Positions 48,386 through 60,100 of a stretch of DNA of 64,000 nucleotides are shown here, one piece after another. The stretch's first letter is position 1. Each line of letters opens with the position of its first letter. The notes under the pieces are model-generated. The model saw only the letters and a program-made list of their open reading frames with translations, was not told where the DNA came from and did not search any database. This stretch comes from Motacilla alba alba. Lineage: Eukaryota; Chordata; Aves; Passeriformes; Motacillidae. The DNA lies in assembly GCF_015832195.1 (NCBI RefSeq), contig NC_052027.1:16178149-16242148 (forward strand). Reading direction: 5' to 3'. Both the position numbers and the translations under genes were made by a program.

Positions 48386-51300
48386 CACACCTGTCCAATT
48401 TTACTGCCAGCTTCCTTTTTTGCTCAGAAAAGTCTTTTCTCTGTTAGGCTGCATTGTTTCCAGAATATGCATCCCTGGTCAGGCTTTAAAACACAAGTGG
48501 AATTTCTGGGCACATGTATGAACAACTTCCAGGGTCTCAGCCTTTAATTGAACGAAATCGAGTTTCTAAAACAGTAGCACAAAATTAACCATTGCCAGAA
48601 GCTGCCAATCCAACATGGACCTTTCAAAAAGGTGCCATTACCACTTCAAAACTTGGTGGAGGCTGAATACAGTGCCACTGAAGCCCTTGAAAGTTCAGAC
48701 CTGTGCTGTCCACTTCCCCGTGGATCAGAATATATTCGGAAGGAGAGGTAATAAAAAATTCTGCTCCACCACAGCTAAGTTTCTGGAGAAGCTTGCAAGA
48801 TGAAGGACATGATTGTGGTCTGTTTGTAGTGATATTTCCTGGCAGGTCACATTCTGAGGAGGAAAAAATCAGAACTTCTGATTTAAAATCAAAAGACTTT
48901 GCTCCAGCCAAACACCAGATAATTTGCTAATGGAATAATTTTTCTGTACAGAACCTGACTTCACTGTCATTTCTGAACATTAAATGTAAGTTTAATGAAA
49001 AGATGTGTCTATTAGTAACTAGAGTGATACTGTCAGCTCTTTACAAATGTGCCTTTGGCTCATGAGTCAGGTATCAATACTTGCAGAATCATGCTGGTCT
49101 GTGTTGATTTTCCACCAAACAGTACAATGTCTTCATCCCATTCCCATCTCATCCATCTCTAATTGGGTCAATATGAAAATCATCACTTCTATTATGGAGG
49201 GAAAAAGAAATTCTTCCCAGACAGCTCAGATCCCATCTGTTGAAGGTAAATGAGGATGTCCATCTCTACATTTTGGAGTGAGGTTGGATTCAGGATGTTG
49301 GAGAGGTGCTATATTAGAGGGTGATGAAGCACTGTTTACCCTCAGGTATGAACAGCTTTGTGGCTGAACTGGGGAGCAGCAACACCACTCCTGGCAGAGT
49401 CAATGTGCCATTAAGTGACACTGTGACACGCAGCAGCTCTGAGGCCAGTCAGTGTCTGTGCCTGCCTCAGACACATGCACACATGTGCACAGTCATAGAG
49501 CCATACACAAACATCATAACACAGCAATTGCCTTCTGCAAAGAGAGCTAAAAAAGGCTGATAGAATGATAAGAAGATCCAAACTTCCTGCCTAGGTATGC
49601 TGCGAGAGGCAGAATAAATCTACTTCCCTTCTGGGAACAGCTGCCTGCTGGAGAGAACTAGGCAGAGTATTAGCACCACGTTGCAGTTTATTAGCAGAGG
49701 GATTCTGGACAATGGTGTTTCTTACCAAGCTGATCAGAGCCATAAAACAGCCATTCCAGCTCTGGAAGCAGCTGTTGTGTGGCTTGGCCATTTAATAACA
49801 TCCTCACTCAAGGTACCTAAGTCTGGTACCATGTGACTGAGCAGCAGGTCTTGCTCTCAGATCGTGCCATGCTGCCTTTTATCCAGCTGCACATGACAGT
49901 CTACTACCTGATAAAGGAGACTGTGAATAAAAATGGGCATTTGCTCTGCTCAGGAGCATCCTCACCTATATGGGGAAAGTCTAATGACATTGGAAAGGGT
50001 GGAGAACTGAGTTTCCATTGTAGGTCCTGTCCTACAAAGCATCTCAGCAGAGTCCAGCACTTTGCAGTGACCTCATGAGAATTAAAAGTATCCATCAGTC
50101 CATGCAGGCTTTGGGTAAAGCTGAGTCAAGCTCTGACAATTGCTCTGGCAGTGAGTGTATCTCAGTAGAGTGAGTCAAGAGCACATTATGCAAAGGTTTC
50201 CCAATCAAAACAACTTATTAAAAAAGGAAAGTCTTCTATTAAAAATCAGTGCCCCAAGGTTTATTAAGCTTCATATTTCTTATGACTCTCCCTATATAAT
50301 CTTAATAAACTTTTTAAAAATTAAAGTACCTATGAAAGAATATCAAAATGACTATCAAGTAGTCTGTGCTGTGTGAATATGTTCAAGTAAACAAAACGTG
50401 ATTATGTTATGTATCAGTTTTTATTTACTGAATGTATAGTATTCAGCAAATAAAAGGTCAGGTGTGTTTTCAAGACAAAAAAAAAGGTAGAAAAGTATTG
50501 ACAAAAATGTTATAGTCACTCTCCTGACAAAGAAGAAATTACTCTATTTCAAACCCAATGAGAAATAAAGAGTTGAAATGTCATTCAAGATGGTCTTATG
50601 TGCCCAAAAGCTTTACTGTTTTTCTTTTTTTTTCCTCCTTTTCAGCTATACTGATTGGTCTTTTAAAAGACATTAGCTTTATTGACATCCTTAGATGTTC
50701 ACAGCATAACAACTTGCTGCACAATCTTCTCTCTAAACTTGTAGCAGCATGTTCTGAGTGTGCTTGGCTGGAGTCTGTGCCTTGTCCTCAGGGTGGCTGC
50801 TGGAGATAAAGAACCTCGTCCGCCTGTGCTGGAGCACTCCAGCAGTCCAGGGGCAGCCCTCCCCAGGCCCTGTGGATTCACAGCTCTTTCTCAACCCTTT
50901 CCAGGGCTTCCTCACACTTGATATCTTCCTTACTTATCAAGCTTTGGGGTGGGCCTTTAATAATATTAACGCTTAGAGTTTTACTCTTGGTGACCCTTAG
51001 AGTAAAATGTGATTGATAGACAGATTTTATACAAAGAGATGCTAATTTCTGTTTAATTTTCTCCCTTTTATTACTAATCATATCACTGCAAAACGTAGTT
51101 TACAGCAATATAAATAGGATCCATTGCTGGAGGGAATTGTGCAGCTTCTGTCAATTTTTCAGCACCCAAATGTGAAACAGAAGCAATTAAACTCTGAGGG
51201 GAAAAAAGTAACAGTGTGGAACACATCAGAAATCGGGTCATGAATTCACACAGATGGGAAAGCCAGGAAGCAGTGAGAAAGCAGGATTTTGATTGACTCA

Positions 51301-51605
51301 CCGTCAACAGTAAATGAGCCATTGGCAGTTTACTGTCAAATTTTTGCCTTTTAATCTGCAAGTTCCAGAGGTGATGGCACCCCCCTCAACCCACTGCTTG
51401 GAGATGGGAGGGGAGAGGAAAGGGGGACAGAGAAAGCAATGGCAGGAGTTTAAGTGAGAACAGGGATGGGTCGGCATCACAGAAGGAGGAAGGCAATTTT
51501 ATCATTCTCTAAATCTGATGTGTGGAGCTAAAATTAAACAATACCCAGGCAATAGTCATGGGTGTTAAAAATATGCCACCCAAAAGGGATCATGAGGTCT
51601 CTGCA
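48386..51605. other. Unique sequence, no gene seen
   Basis: AT-leaning, particularly 50260-50560. Frames of 60-95 codons overlap without recognisable domains. A plausible splice-acceptor-like tract ends near 50645 inside an 83-codon frame, but there is no homology to support an exon. Confidence 0.4.
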
Positions 51606-51745
51606 GATTAATTAATAATAACAACATTGCAATAGTAATTAGAGGCACTGACCAGACCCAAACCCTGTGGCAGGAATTGTTATACAAATATAGTTAAGGA
51701 TAGTTCTTGCTCCAAAAAAGACATAAAAAGCAAAGGGGAAAAATG
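51606..51745 (-). mobile_element. Amniote CORE-SINE/L2-type tail relic
   Basis: 'taattaataataacaacattgcaatagtaattagaggcactgaccagacccaaaccctgtggcaggaattgttatacaaatatagttaaggatagttcttgctccaaaaaag' in pieces follows the reptile/bird pattern 'aataataatac..tagaggccccaaccgagatcggggccccattgtgctaggcgctgtacaaacacatagtaagagacagtccctgccccaaag', in reverse orientation relative to the element's AT-rich 3' end. Confidence 0.7.
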
Positions 51746-53104
51746 AAGGAGCAGAAGCCTCCCTGGTGAAGATAGAGACACTGTGACCCTAATAGGGCTT
51801 TGGTGTTACTTGGAACATTCAAGGTACAGGGAGGGCTCCTTTGTTTGCTTGTACAGAGCATCTGCTGAGCAGGCTGAGAGGTGGACAGGTGATGTTTCAA
51901 TCCTGTGCTGATCCAGCTTTCTCCAGTGAAAATCCAAGACCCAGCCACAAGCCTGGGGGGCACACCAGGATACCTAGCAGGCTAACGAAAGACCAGTTTG
52001 TCCCTGCTAGCTAGGATGTGCCTGTGGCCTGAATTAAACTCAGGGGGGTTTGTGGGGTTTTCATACCGCCCAAGAAAACACAAGACCTCAGAAAACACGG
52101 GGTATTTTAGCATGCAGGAGCTCAGTATATTTTTCTTTTCAAGCAGCAGAGCAACACTTCTGAGAATGAAACAATCAGTTATAAAAGTAACCTTGCAGCA
52201 GAGCTTCAAGGGGGAGTTATATATGCTGGCAAATTTTCACTGTTTATTCATTCTAGACATACTTATAGACTAATTCTCCTCTTACTCTGATTTTATATCA
52301 ATTATTCACCATTGATTGAGTGGAGTTAATTTAAATTTACAGCAGTGTAAGTGAGGAAAAGCAGCTCGTAATCAGTAGCAAGTTGATTCTGCCACCTTTA
52401 CTCACCATGAATAGTACCTTACTCATTGAATAATCCTATAAATTCCTCTTGGGGTTCCTCACAGAATAGGACAGAATGTGATCTGGGTAAGGATGGCAAA
52501 TACTTCTTACACTTTTCAATTACCCTACTGGACTGGACTAGGTGACATTTGTTCAGCTGTGCATTTTTAATAATTTTCTAATGCATATCTTGAAATGACA
52601 TTTCCTCCGTACCATGTTGTTTGGAATTTGGGAGATGTGTGATGCAAGAAAAGAGCAAAAACGTCGTAACAGCACTGTTGGACAGACAGCACTAGAAAAC
52701 TCTTCCCCAAGAGACACAATCCCCCTTTAAATTGCTTATTTTCTCGTGCTTTTGAAGAGATTTCCTCTCACTGGTAGTTAATGAACATGAAATTATATTA
52801 GAGGAGGGTAATAGCTTGCTAAATTTTTCACTAAGAAACCAAGTTTCCTGTTGCAATCCTTGTTCAGCCGATACACGTGCTGAAGGGATTTGCTAGATCA
52901 GGACTAGCCTTGAGCGGTGTGGCCTATGGACATTCTGAACTAGGACAAAAATTAGTGATTAAACTTGGTGACTGCTGAGGGTGATTTTATTTAAAAGACT
53001 CCTAATTTTTTAAGTCCAAAGCAGTAATTTCTAACACTGCCGGAGAGGAATTCAGGATCTCTCAGTGGCGGCTCAGCTCTGTATTCCCAGTTTAGCACAG
53101 CTGT
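51746..53104. other. Unique sequence, no gene seen
   Basis: A string at about 52527-52550 ('ctggactggactaggtgacatttg') faintly resembles a CR1 tail but is too short to call. No gene seen. Confidence 0.4.
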
Positions 53105-53340
53105 CAAATTAAAGGTCAGAAATTTTAAAAACAATAATAATTTTTAAATTACTTGGTTCCTTTTTTTTTCTTACCAAAACCAATTGAATCCAGTTATCCC
53201 TCAACACATAGATAAAATTTAAAAAATAATTATGTATTTATTAATCTTTTGAAAATTATTTATCTTGGAGACAAGCATTCAGTAAGCAAAAATTATATTA
53301 AATTGTTAACCAAACAAAATAGAGAATTCAAATGAAAACC
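53105..53340. other. AT-rich block
   Basis: About 235 bases dominated by A and T, with ATTTA, TTTAAA and AATAAT words but no simple repeat unit. Composition like this is seen in matrix-attachment and some conserved non-coding sequences; function cannot be read from it. Confidence 0.5.
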
Positions 53341-54527
53341 CTTCTTTGGGGTTCTCTGCCATGATCTCTACCAGGACACAGGATCTGTGCCCCTGCACAG
53401 GCCCCATTCTCTCCATTGAGCCAACTATTTTGCCAGTGGATAGGCCTGTGCTTGAAATTAGACACTTTTCTTTCTTTTCTTTTCCCCCAATTCAAAGAGA
53501 TAAGAGAGGAAACAAAGAGTAGGAAGCAGCAGAGGAGATATGAAGGACAAGTTCAAGAGATGTGGCATTAACAAGCAGGACAGTCCCCACAAAAGGGATA
53601 CATTAAACCTGTGATCCAGTGTAGGTTTATGTCCAGCACTCTGTTTTATTTTTGCAGTGTTAAAAGAGGAAGTTCTCACTCACATCTGCTTTGTCAGTTT
53701 TGCTAAAATGATTTGGGTGAATGATAAGGAGATAGACAAGGAATCTCCTATCTACAGATGAAAGGAGTCCATGGATGTGTGTCAGGCAGAAAGCACCCCG
53801 GCCCCAGGCCCTGAGGGCAGAAATCAGCTGAGGCTGCTCGCCAGGATTTCACAGCCTCTACAAAATCTGGATATTGTGTGACAAATCAAAATTGCTTGTT
53901 TCTACCTGACTGCATGCATTTCCACTTGATGCATTGTAAGTTTACGTGTCTCCAGTGGAGGAATGTGGCAGTATGGCAGGGCTGAAATGTTCAGGACATC
54001 TAAGTAAACGTGGCTTCTATTAATAAAAAGAACTTTGTGTTTCATTTTACGACAGCAAAAATACATTTTGTCACCCAGTAGAAGTCTCCATGAATAAGAA
54101 AGGTGCAAGGATATTTCGGGGAGTGAGATGGTTACGTAATGATAAGACCACTGGAACCTCATTAGTCTTAGTGGTGATACTGGTGACCCCACATAATAGC
54201 AATGGGATGCAGAGCCAGCCCTAATGCTGATTCAAACCCAGGTGATCCTTGAAAATTGTTGGGTGATTTTTGTGTTGAAGCCAAAGCACAGGTTTGGTCC
54301 GTATGAAAGCACAGTGGATGTGACTGACACAGAGCCACACATCCTTGTGAGGTTTGTGGCAAGCAACTGGAGACACTGCAGATAGGAATTTGTTTACATT
54401 TGCAAACAGTGTAAATGCAGTGGATGCTGGGGACCTGCTGGAAAACCAGGGATTCTGGCACTGCTATTGATCTGTTATATGATTTACTTGACCTGCTTTC
54501 TTGCAGTGTCACTCATTGTCTTGCCTA
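53341..54527. other. Unique sequence, no gene seen
   Basis: A 114-codon minus frame (54168-54512) and a 96-codon minus frame (53902-54192) overlap slightly and show no domain. No element recognised. Confidence 0.4.
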
Positions 54528-54630
54528 CTTATACTGTAAACCTTTCAGAAAAGAGATTATTCCTAGCCCAGAGGATCATTGGTATTATTTGAATCTCTAG
54601 ATGCTACTGTGATAATAATAGTAAAGAAAC
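54528..54630 (+). mobile_element. Amniote CORE-SINE/L2-type tail relic
   Basis: 'tatactgtaaacctttcagaaaagagattattcctagcccagaggatcattgg' then 'tctctagatgctactgtgataataatagtaaag' follows 'gactgtaagctcttcagggcagggactgt...gcctagcacaatgggg...cctctaggcgctactgtaatacaaataataa' in sense orientation. It is the same kind of tail as the relic at 51606-51745 but on the opposite strand. Confidence 0.7.
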
Positions 54631-56669
54631 TAGAAAACCTGTTTTAAATACATGGTGTGTACCTGTGAGAGACAAGGTATGGGAACACCAGAGAAATGGG
54701 GTGACCTTGAAGGGGGTACTTCTAAGCTGAAAATACACAGATTTTGAGAGAAGAGTTAGGAAACAGCTGTATAAGGAACAGGGGGAAATAATCTAACTAC
54801 ATTTAAGGTGATACTTGTTAAAAAGAAATGTATGAAAGGGTATTTCTGGTTGTGGGCAACAGTGGGAACTGTCCTCAGTGGCCAGCGCATGTGATCTTGC
54901 ATCCAGGGAGCACAGGGGAAGGACACAAGGTCAGTGAATGATGACAGTAAAAGCATCTGAACTTATTTTTTTTATGTAACTGTACTATTGCATTCTTACT
55001 TAGCTGAGAAGTAAATAGATTGACTGAAGCAACAACTAAAAGCAGTGTTATAATTTTTGTAGGGGAAAGCAGTTTGACAGAGATGAAGCAACCTCACCCT
55101 GCAAAGAAAAGCTATGTTTCACTCATCAACCACATTTTCACTTTCCCATCTACAGAAGTGAAGCAAGGGAAAATCAAGTAACATAATGTACCTGTGTATT
55201 CTAAAAAAATTAAGGCGCAGAAATGGAGGGGTAAACATTAAATTTAAGGCATTAAACGTTAATAATTTTCAACATAAGAAGGTTTCCAGAAGCAGGGATC
55301 TGCCAGGCTGTGTAGTAGAAATGATGTTATTCTGTGTTTCTCAGTGAGTTGCAGGCCAGATGATCAATGGAGTCCAAATTTGCAGCAAACAATTCAGAGT
55401 TGAAAAGACCACAGGTGATAAAGAGGAAGGTTGAAGTTATGTAACCAAAGAAATAAATAAGCAGCCAGCAGCAGCTGAAAGTTACATGAAGGGATGTTTC
55501 AGGGTAGTGGATGATTAGAGCACCACCACTTACTGCTGTTTGCAATCCTACAGGTAACAAATTACCTGCAAACCCGGATTATTACAAATTCCAGTTCCAC
55601 TAAGTAAGAAGTATGCTGTATATAACCCATATATAAGAGATATAAACCTGTGTGCTTCAAAACATGAAGCATAGCTACTGGTCCAACACCATGAGGAGTT
55701 AGTAGATATATGTTGTATGTGCTTTTTCATAAATGTCTTCTGAAAGGAATGGCCATCTTTCTCTGAGCCAAGAAACAATTTTGGTAGCCCTCCCAGTGCA
55801 TACATTATCCACTTATATAACCTTGGTTTCCAAGGCATAAGAAAAGTAACTTCTACAGCGCTTTGAAAAAGACCCCTAATTTCTTCCTTCACTTATCTGG
55901 CTATTCGATTCTGCTTCATTCAGAACATCTTTTTAAAGACAATTTACTTGTTCTTCACAATCAGCACTTCAGTCCAGTTCAGAGGCCTCCCAGATCTTTT
56001 TTGTTCGAACACTTCAGCTCTTCAGAATTCTAAAGTCAGCATTTTAGGTCTTCCTTTTCTTGACAGAAAACATAGTCACTTGGGAGATGATTAACACTTT
56101 TGTCACAGAAATGTTTTCCCATCAGACAACGTGATTTCACCTAAACTGAAATTTGCAATGATAAAATGTCATTTCTGACAAAAAAAAAAACTCTCTAAAA
56201 AATAGGGCTTTCCAGCTGGGAGAAGCATAACAAAATATTTTGTTTGGGGTTGACATTTCAACATAAAATGACTTCTTTTTTGTTTCAATGTGTTGATTCA
56301 AAATTAAAAATGCCATAACTGAATGACATGTTGGATCAGTCTGTTTTGATATAAAATGTCTAGATCTTAACATTTATACTTTTCCTCAGACTTTTTGCTT
56401 TTGTTTAAGTTTGAAATGAAGAATAAGTTTGAAATTCCCTGTGGGAGGAAAAAATCTATTTCCTCCTCTGCCCTCACGTTAGGAGGAGAGACTGGTCTGA
56501 AATTGAAGAAGTAGGTAGGAGAGCAGAGCAGCCTCAGTTTTGCATCCTGTGTTGCATGTCATAGTTTAGCTGCATACATTTGGCCAAACTGCTTCACTCC
56601 TTAAGAAGCTGGGTGGGTTGTGGAGGTTTTTGGGTTTTTTTTTAATGAAGCAGAATGCTTGTCTACATC
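54631..56669. other. Unique sequence, no gene seen
   Basis: Mostly AT-rich, with frames up to 114 codons (55548-55892 minus) of no recognisable family. Confidence 0.4.
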
Positions 56670-56815
56670 TCTGGCAATGCTTGGGAAAATCATCAAATCT
56701 AGCTTGTAAATTAGGAATAACAGTACTTGCCTGTCTCACATGCTAGGATGGGAGTCCTAATTGGTGCTTATGAAATTCTCTGATTCGTGAAAGATGCTGT
56801 AGAAATCTAAAATAA
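56670..56815 (+). mobile_element. MIR SINE relic
   Basis: Sense MIR over its 3' two-thirds: 'ggcaatgcttgggaaaatcatcaaatctagcttgtaaattaggaataacagtacttgcctgtctcacatgctaggatgggagtcctaattggtgcttatgaaattctctgattcgtgaaagatgctgtagaaat' in segments follows 'cttgggcaagtcacttaacct...ctgtaaaatggggataatagtacctacctcatagggttgttgtgaggattaaatgag...gtaaagcgctttgaaa'. Confidence 0.75.
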
Positions 56816-57126
56816 TATTTACTGAAATGAGTTATTCAGGTGACTAAGAAGTGCTGAGCAAACTTGGCTGTTCTTTTTAACAAGAACAAATTATTGGTTT
56901 TGAGCAGTACCTCTGATCCTCTCTGCCAGGTTCTGGACTTATTTCTATAGGTTCTTTTCCTTGCTCTGCCCTTTTATGCACAGGAGTGAAGCAGCACTTT
57001 TCAGTGAGCTGAACAGTACTGCTAATTACAAGGATAGTTTCTTCTGCAGTTGATGAGAGACATCCATGAGAAATTTCCATGTTGTTTCACTTCCAGACAG
57101 ATAATACTGCTTCTGTTCCTTTCCTC

Positions 57127-57198
57127 TTTTTTTTGATTTTGTTGTTGTTCTTGGTTTGGTTTTTCGGTTTTGGTTTTGGTTTTCGGGTTTTTTTTGTA
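57127..57198 (+). repeat. (TTTTGG)-like T/G-rich low-complexity tract
   Basis: T/G-rich run with irregular GGTTTT units, two of them carrying CG (TTTTCGG). The plus and minus frames across it give Phe/Gly-rich and Lys/Thr-rich peptides, which are composition artefacts. Confidence 0.8.
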
Positions 57199-60100
57199 TT
57201 CTTGACATCATCTCGAATTCATGAGCATAGACATGGATTGGTAAAATTTGTGGGATCAGGACGATAGAAAATGCTGCAAACCAAGTGGATAAAGAGCTTT
57301 TATCCAGGGTTCCTTTTGCCTGTCCTGCTCTGCTTGAACTTCAGACATTTAAAGAGATTTTCCACAAAGAGTTAAAATATCAACTATATTGGTTCAAGGG
57401 GAAGAAGATGGGCCAGGATTCTTGATTGCATTTACTGCAGTTTCTTCTTCTCTCCAGTTCAAGGCTCTTCATGCTAGTAGCTGTAACTGAAATGAAGCCA
57501 GTTCTTTAGACTCCAGTATCAGGTGTACCAATATCTTCAGTCCATGTTTGCAGTCAAATAAAAGCATGAATGACACTCCTATCAAATTCAGCAGGATCTG
57601 GATAAAGTCTTGTTTTCCATATTCCTCTTTCTTTTTATCTTGCGATCTCTCCTCTTTATCTCCTTCAGCATCTCTTGCCCTTTCTGAGTTTTCATCTGGA
57701 TTCCATCACTCATGGGACAAGCATGCTCTGTTCTGCAGCACCTGCTACTCAACCACACCACCAAGTACACCCCTCCCACCTGAAAACGAACCTCTCATCT
57801 TTCATATCCCCAGCTCCTTTACACTGCTATTTGTCAGGTAAGCTTCAGTCTGTCCGCTGTTAATCTGTTTATTGCTCTGTCTGATCCTGACCATCTGCAT
57901 CCTTATTTTCTGTATTCTCCTGAGACTTTGAGCTTCTTTACTTCCAGGCCCAGAAGGACAACAGTGTGGTTTTTCTTGCACTTGGGCTGTAGGAACTGTT
58001 AGAAAACATGCATGTGCAATGTGCAAACACATCCATGATTATGTAGACACAGGCAAAAGAGTGCTTTTCCCAAAGGGCCTTGCAAAGTATTTTTGTTTAA
58101 TTTTTTTCTTTCATTCTGTTTCCTTTCTTGCTAGTGCAATGGTCTCCATAAACAGCCTTAAGCTAGTACACAAAAATCATATTAATCACTAATTGGCATT
58201 ATTTAACAGGTTTCTAGCACAGAATCAGCAATGTCTGGTTTGAGTGGGTGTCTGGTAATGGCATCTCCAGTAGAGCAGTACAGGAGTTAAGAAAGAGTGT
58301 GTGTACAGCTTGTGTTTGCACTCTCATTCTCCCCAACCAACGAGTGGCTTTGCTGTTCCTGGTAGCTGCTCTTTGCTTTTCGGGTGGTTTTGTTGACACA
58401 GGAACCACCACCCTTGGTCATAGTGGCATGTCAGTCACAGCTGTTATTGCACAAAGTGTGATGCTTATGTGCACGATGGGTAGTTAGCAGGGTCTGTGGC
58501 TGATGGCACACATCAGCTCCAACAAATCTACCTTAGGAGTGAGTGAAAAACAGAGAGAGAAAAGAAAGGAGGATACTGTCTTTTCAGGGACCAGCCAGGA
58601 AGGCTGAGGTCCCAGACTCTCAAAGCAGGTGCAAGACCATGAGAGCAAAAGTACAGGAGCATGAGGACAACAAAGGAAAAAAGAATGAGAATAGCAGCAT
58701 GGGAAGAACAGAGGGAAAATACTGCCAGTGACACTTTGGAAAAGCACTGACTCAACAGCTTATGTGAAGGGTTATAGAGCTGCAAATAGGAAGCCCTTGG
58801 CATTATTAAGGCTAGAGCACTAATGTACCTGAGGCCTTCCGTAGCACTCTGAATTCTCTGCTTAGTTTTCCCATGCTTTTGCCATCATGCCTACAACCCA
58901 TATTTTCTGAATTCCTGCCTGGGGAATCCCCAGGTAAGCAGGGCAAGGTGAAGCATTTCTTAAATCTGATGTCTAGGCAGGATAAGCCTTGTGGTAAGGG
59001 CTTCAGTTTAGATGTACAAAGATAAAATCCCAACAAAGTTACCTCTGCTATAAAACAGTGCACTCCAGATTTATCCCATAACCAGTAATCTAGCATTTCT
59101 TTAGCATTTCTTTGGCATTTCTAAAGCACCAGTAAGTATGTCACACCATGTCACTAATAATCACTGCCAGGAACATGGAACCCAGGCAGCTATTCATTTC
59201 TTCAATCCATTTCCATGAGTTAGTTCCTCCCTGTGGTATTCACAGGGAAAGTGTCCCTATTACACATTATATGGGGACATGGGAGAGTAAGAACTTGTAG
59301 CGAGGATTTTTGAAGGAAACTAAGTGGATTAAGTACTCAAATACCCTAGAATTTCAGTGGCTTAGTCACTTTTAACAGCTCAAGACAAAACTATTGAGGA
59401 CCAACTGGTAGATTCATTATAATAATAATATATAACATGATTCATTCTTATTTATATTCGTGTCTCTGAGCCTACCAGTCCCAAGAACTAGATTTCCTGT
59501 CCTACTTCCCTCTGTGTCCTTCCATATTACCTTCTTAGTGTCTGATCACATTTGTCTCCTCATGCTTGGTGTCATTTCTCCAGTGACTAATTTACTTTCC
59601 CTGGCACCCTCACCTTTCCTTAGGAAGGCCAGAAATGTGTGTTTGCATGTGGCAGCCAGGGTTCTTGCACTGAGCATTTCCTTTGCACAGTAACATCTTT
59701 GTTTTCCCATCAAGAAGCATAATATCCTCCTTGTGTTCAGGTCAGGAGGAAAAGCAAACCCGGTAAGCAGGCACAGTTATTAGATCTGATGCCTTGGCTC
59801 TGGAGAGGAAATTGGGAGATAAATTAAAAGTTGGTCCCATTGGAAGGTTCCCCAAAGGATATTGATCAGGCTCAGGTGAACTAGAAACAGTCCAAGGAGA
59901 ATTTATTGATTAGAAGCTGACAACCAATTGTTTCTTCCTCTCTCTGTTTCGAGGTTGTAGTTTTTGTCTGCCTGCTTCTCTGATAGAGGCCGCAGGTAAA
60001 TTCCTTTAACTGTACTCCTTTGTCTATGTCCAAGGGGCAGCAGAGTGGAAGCACAAAGGCTGGCAAAGCTCATTAAAGTCAGAAGCACAAAAATGGAGTT

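Noticed and set aside
52527..52560. Faint CR1-like tail string
   Set aside because: Too short and without neighbouring colinear segments to distinguish from chance.
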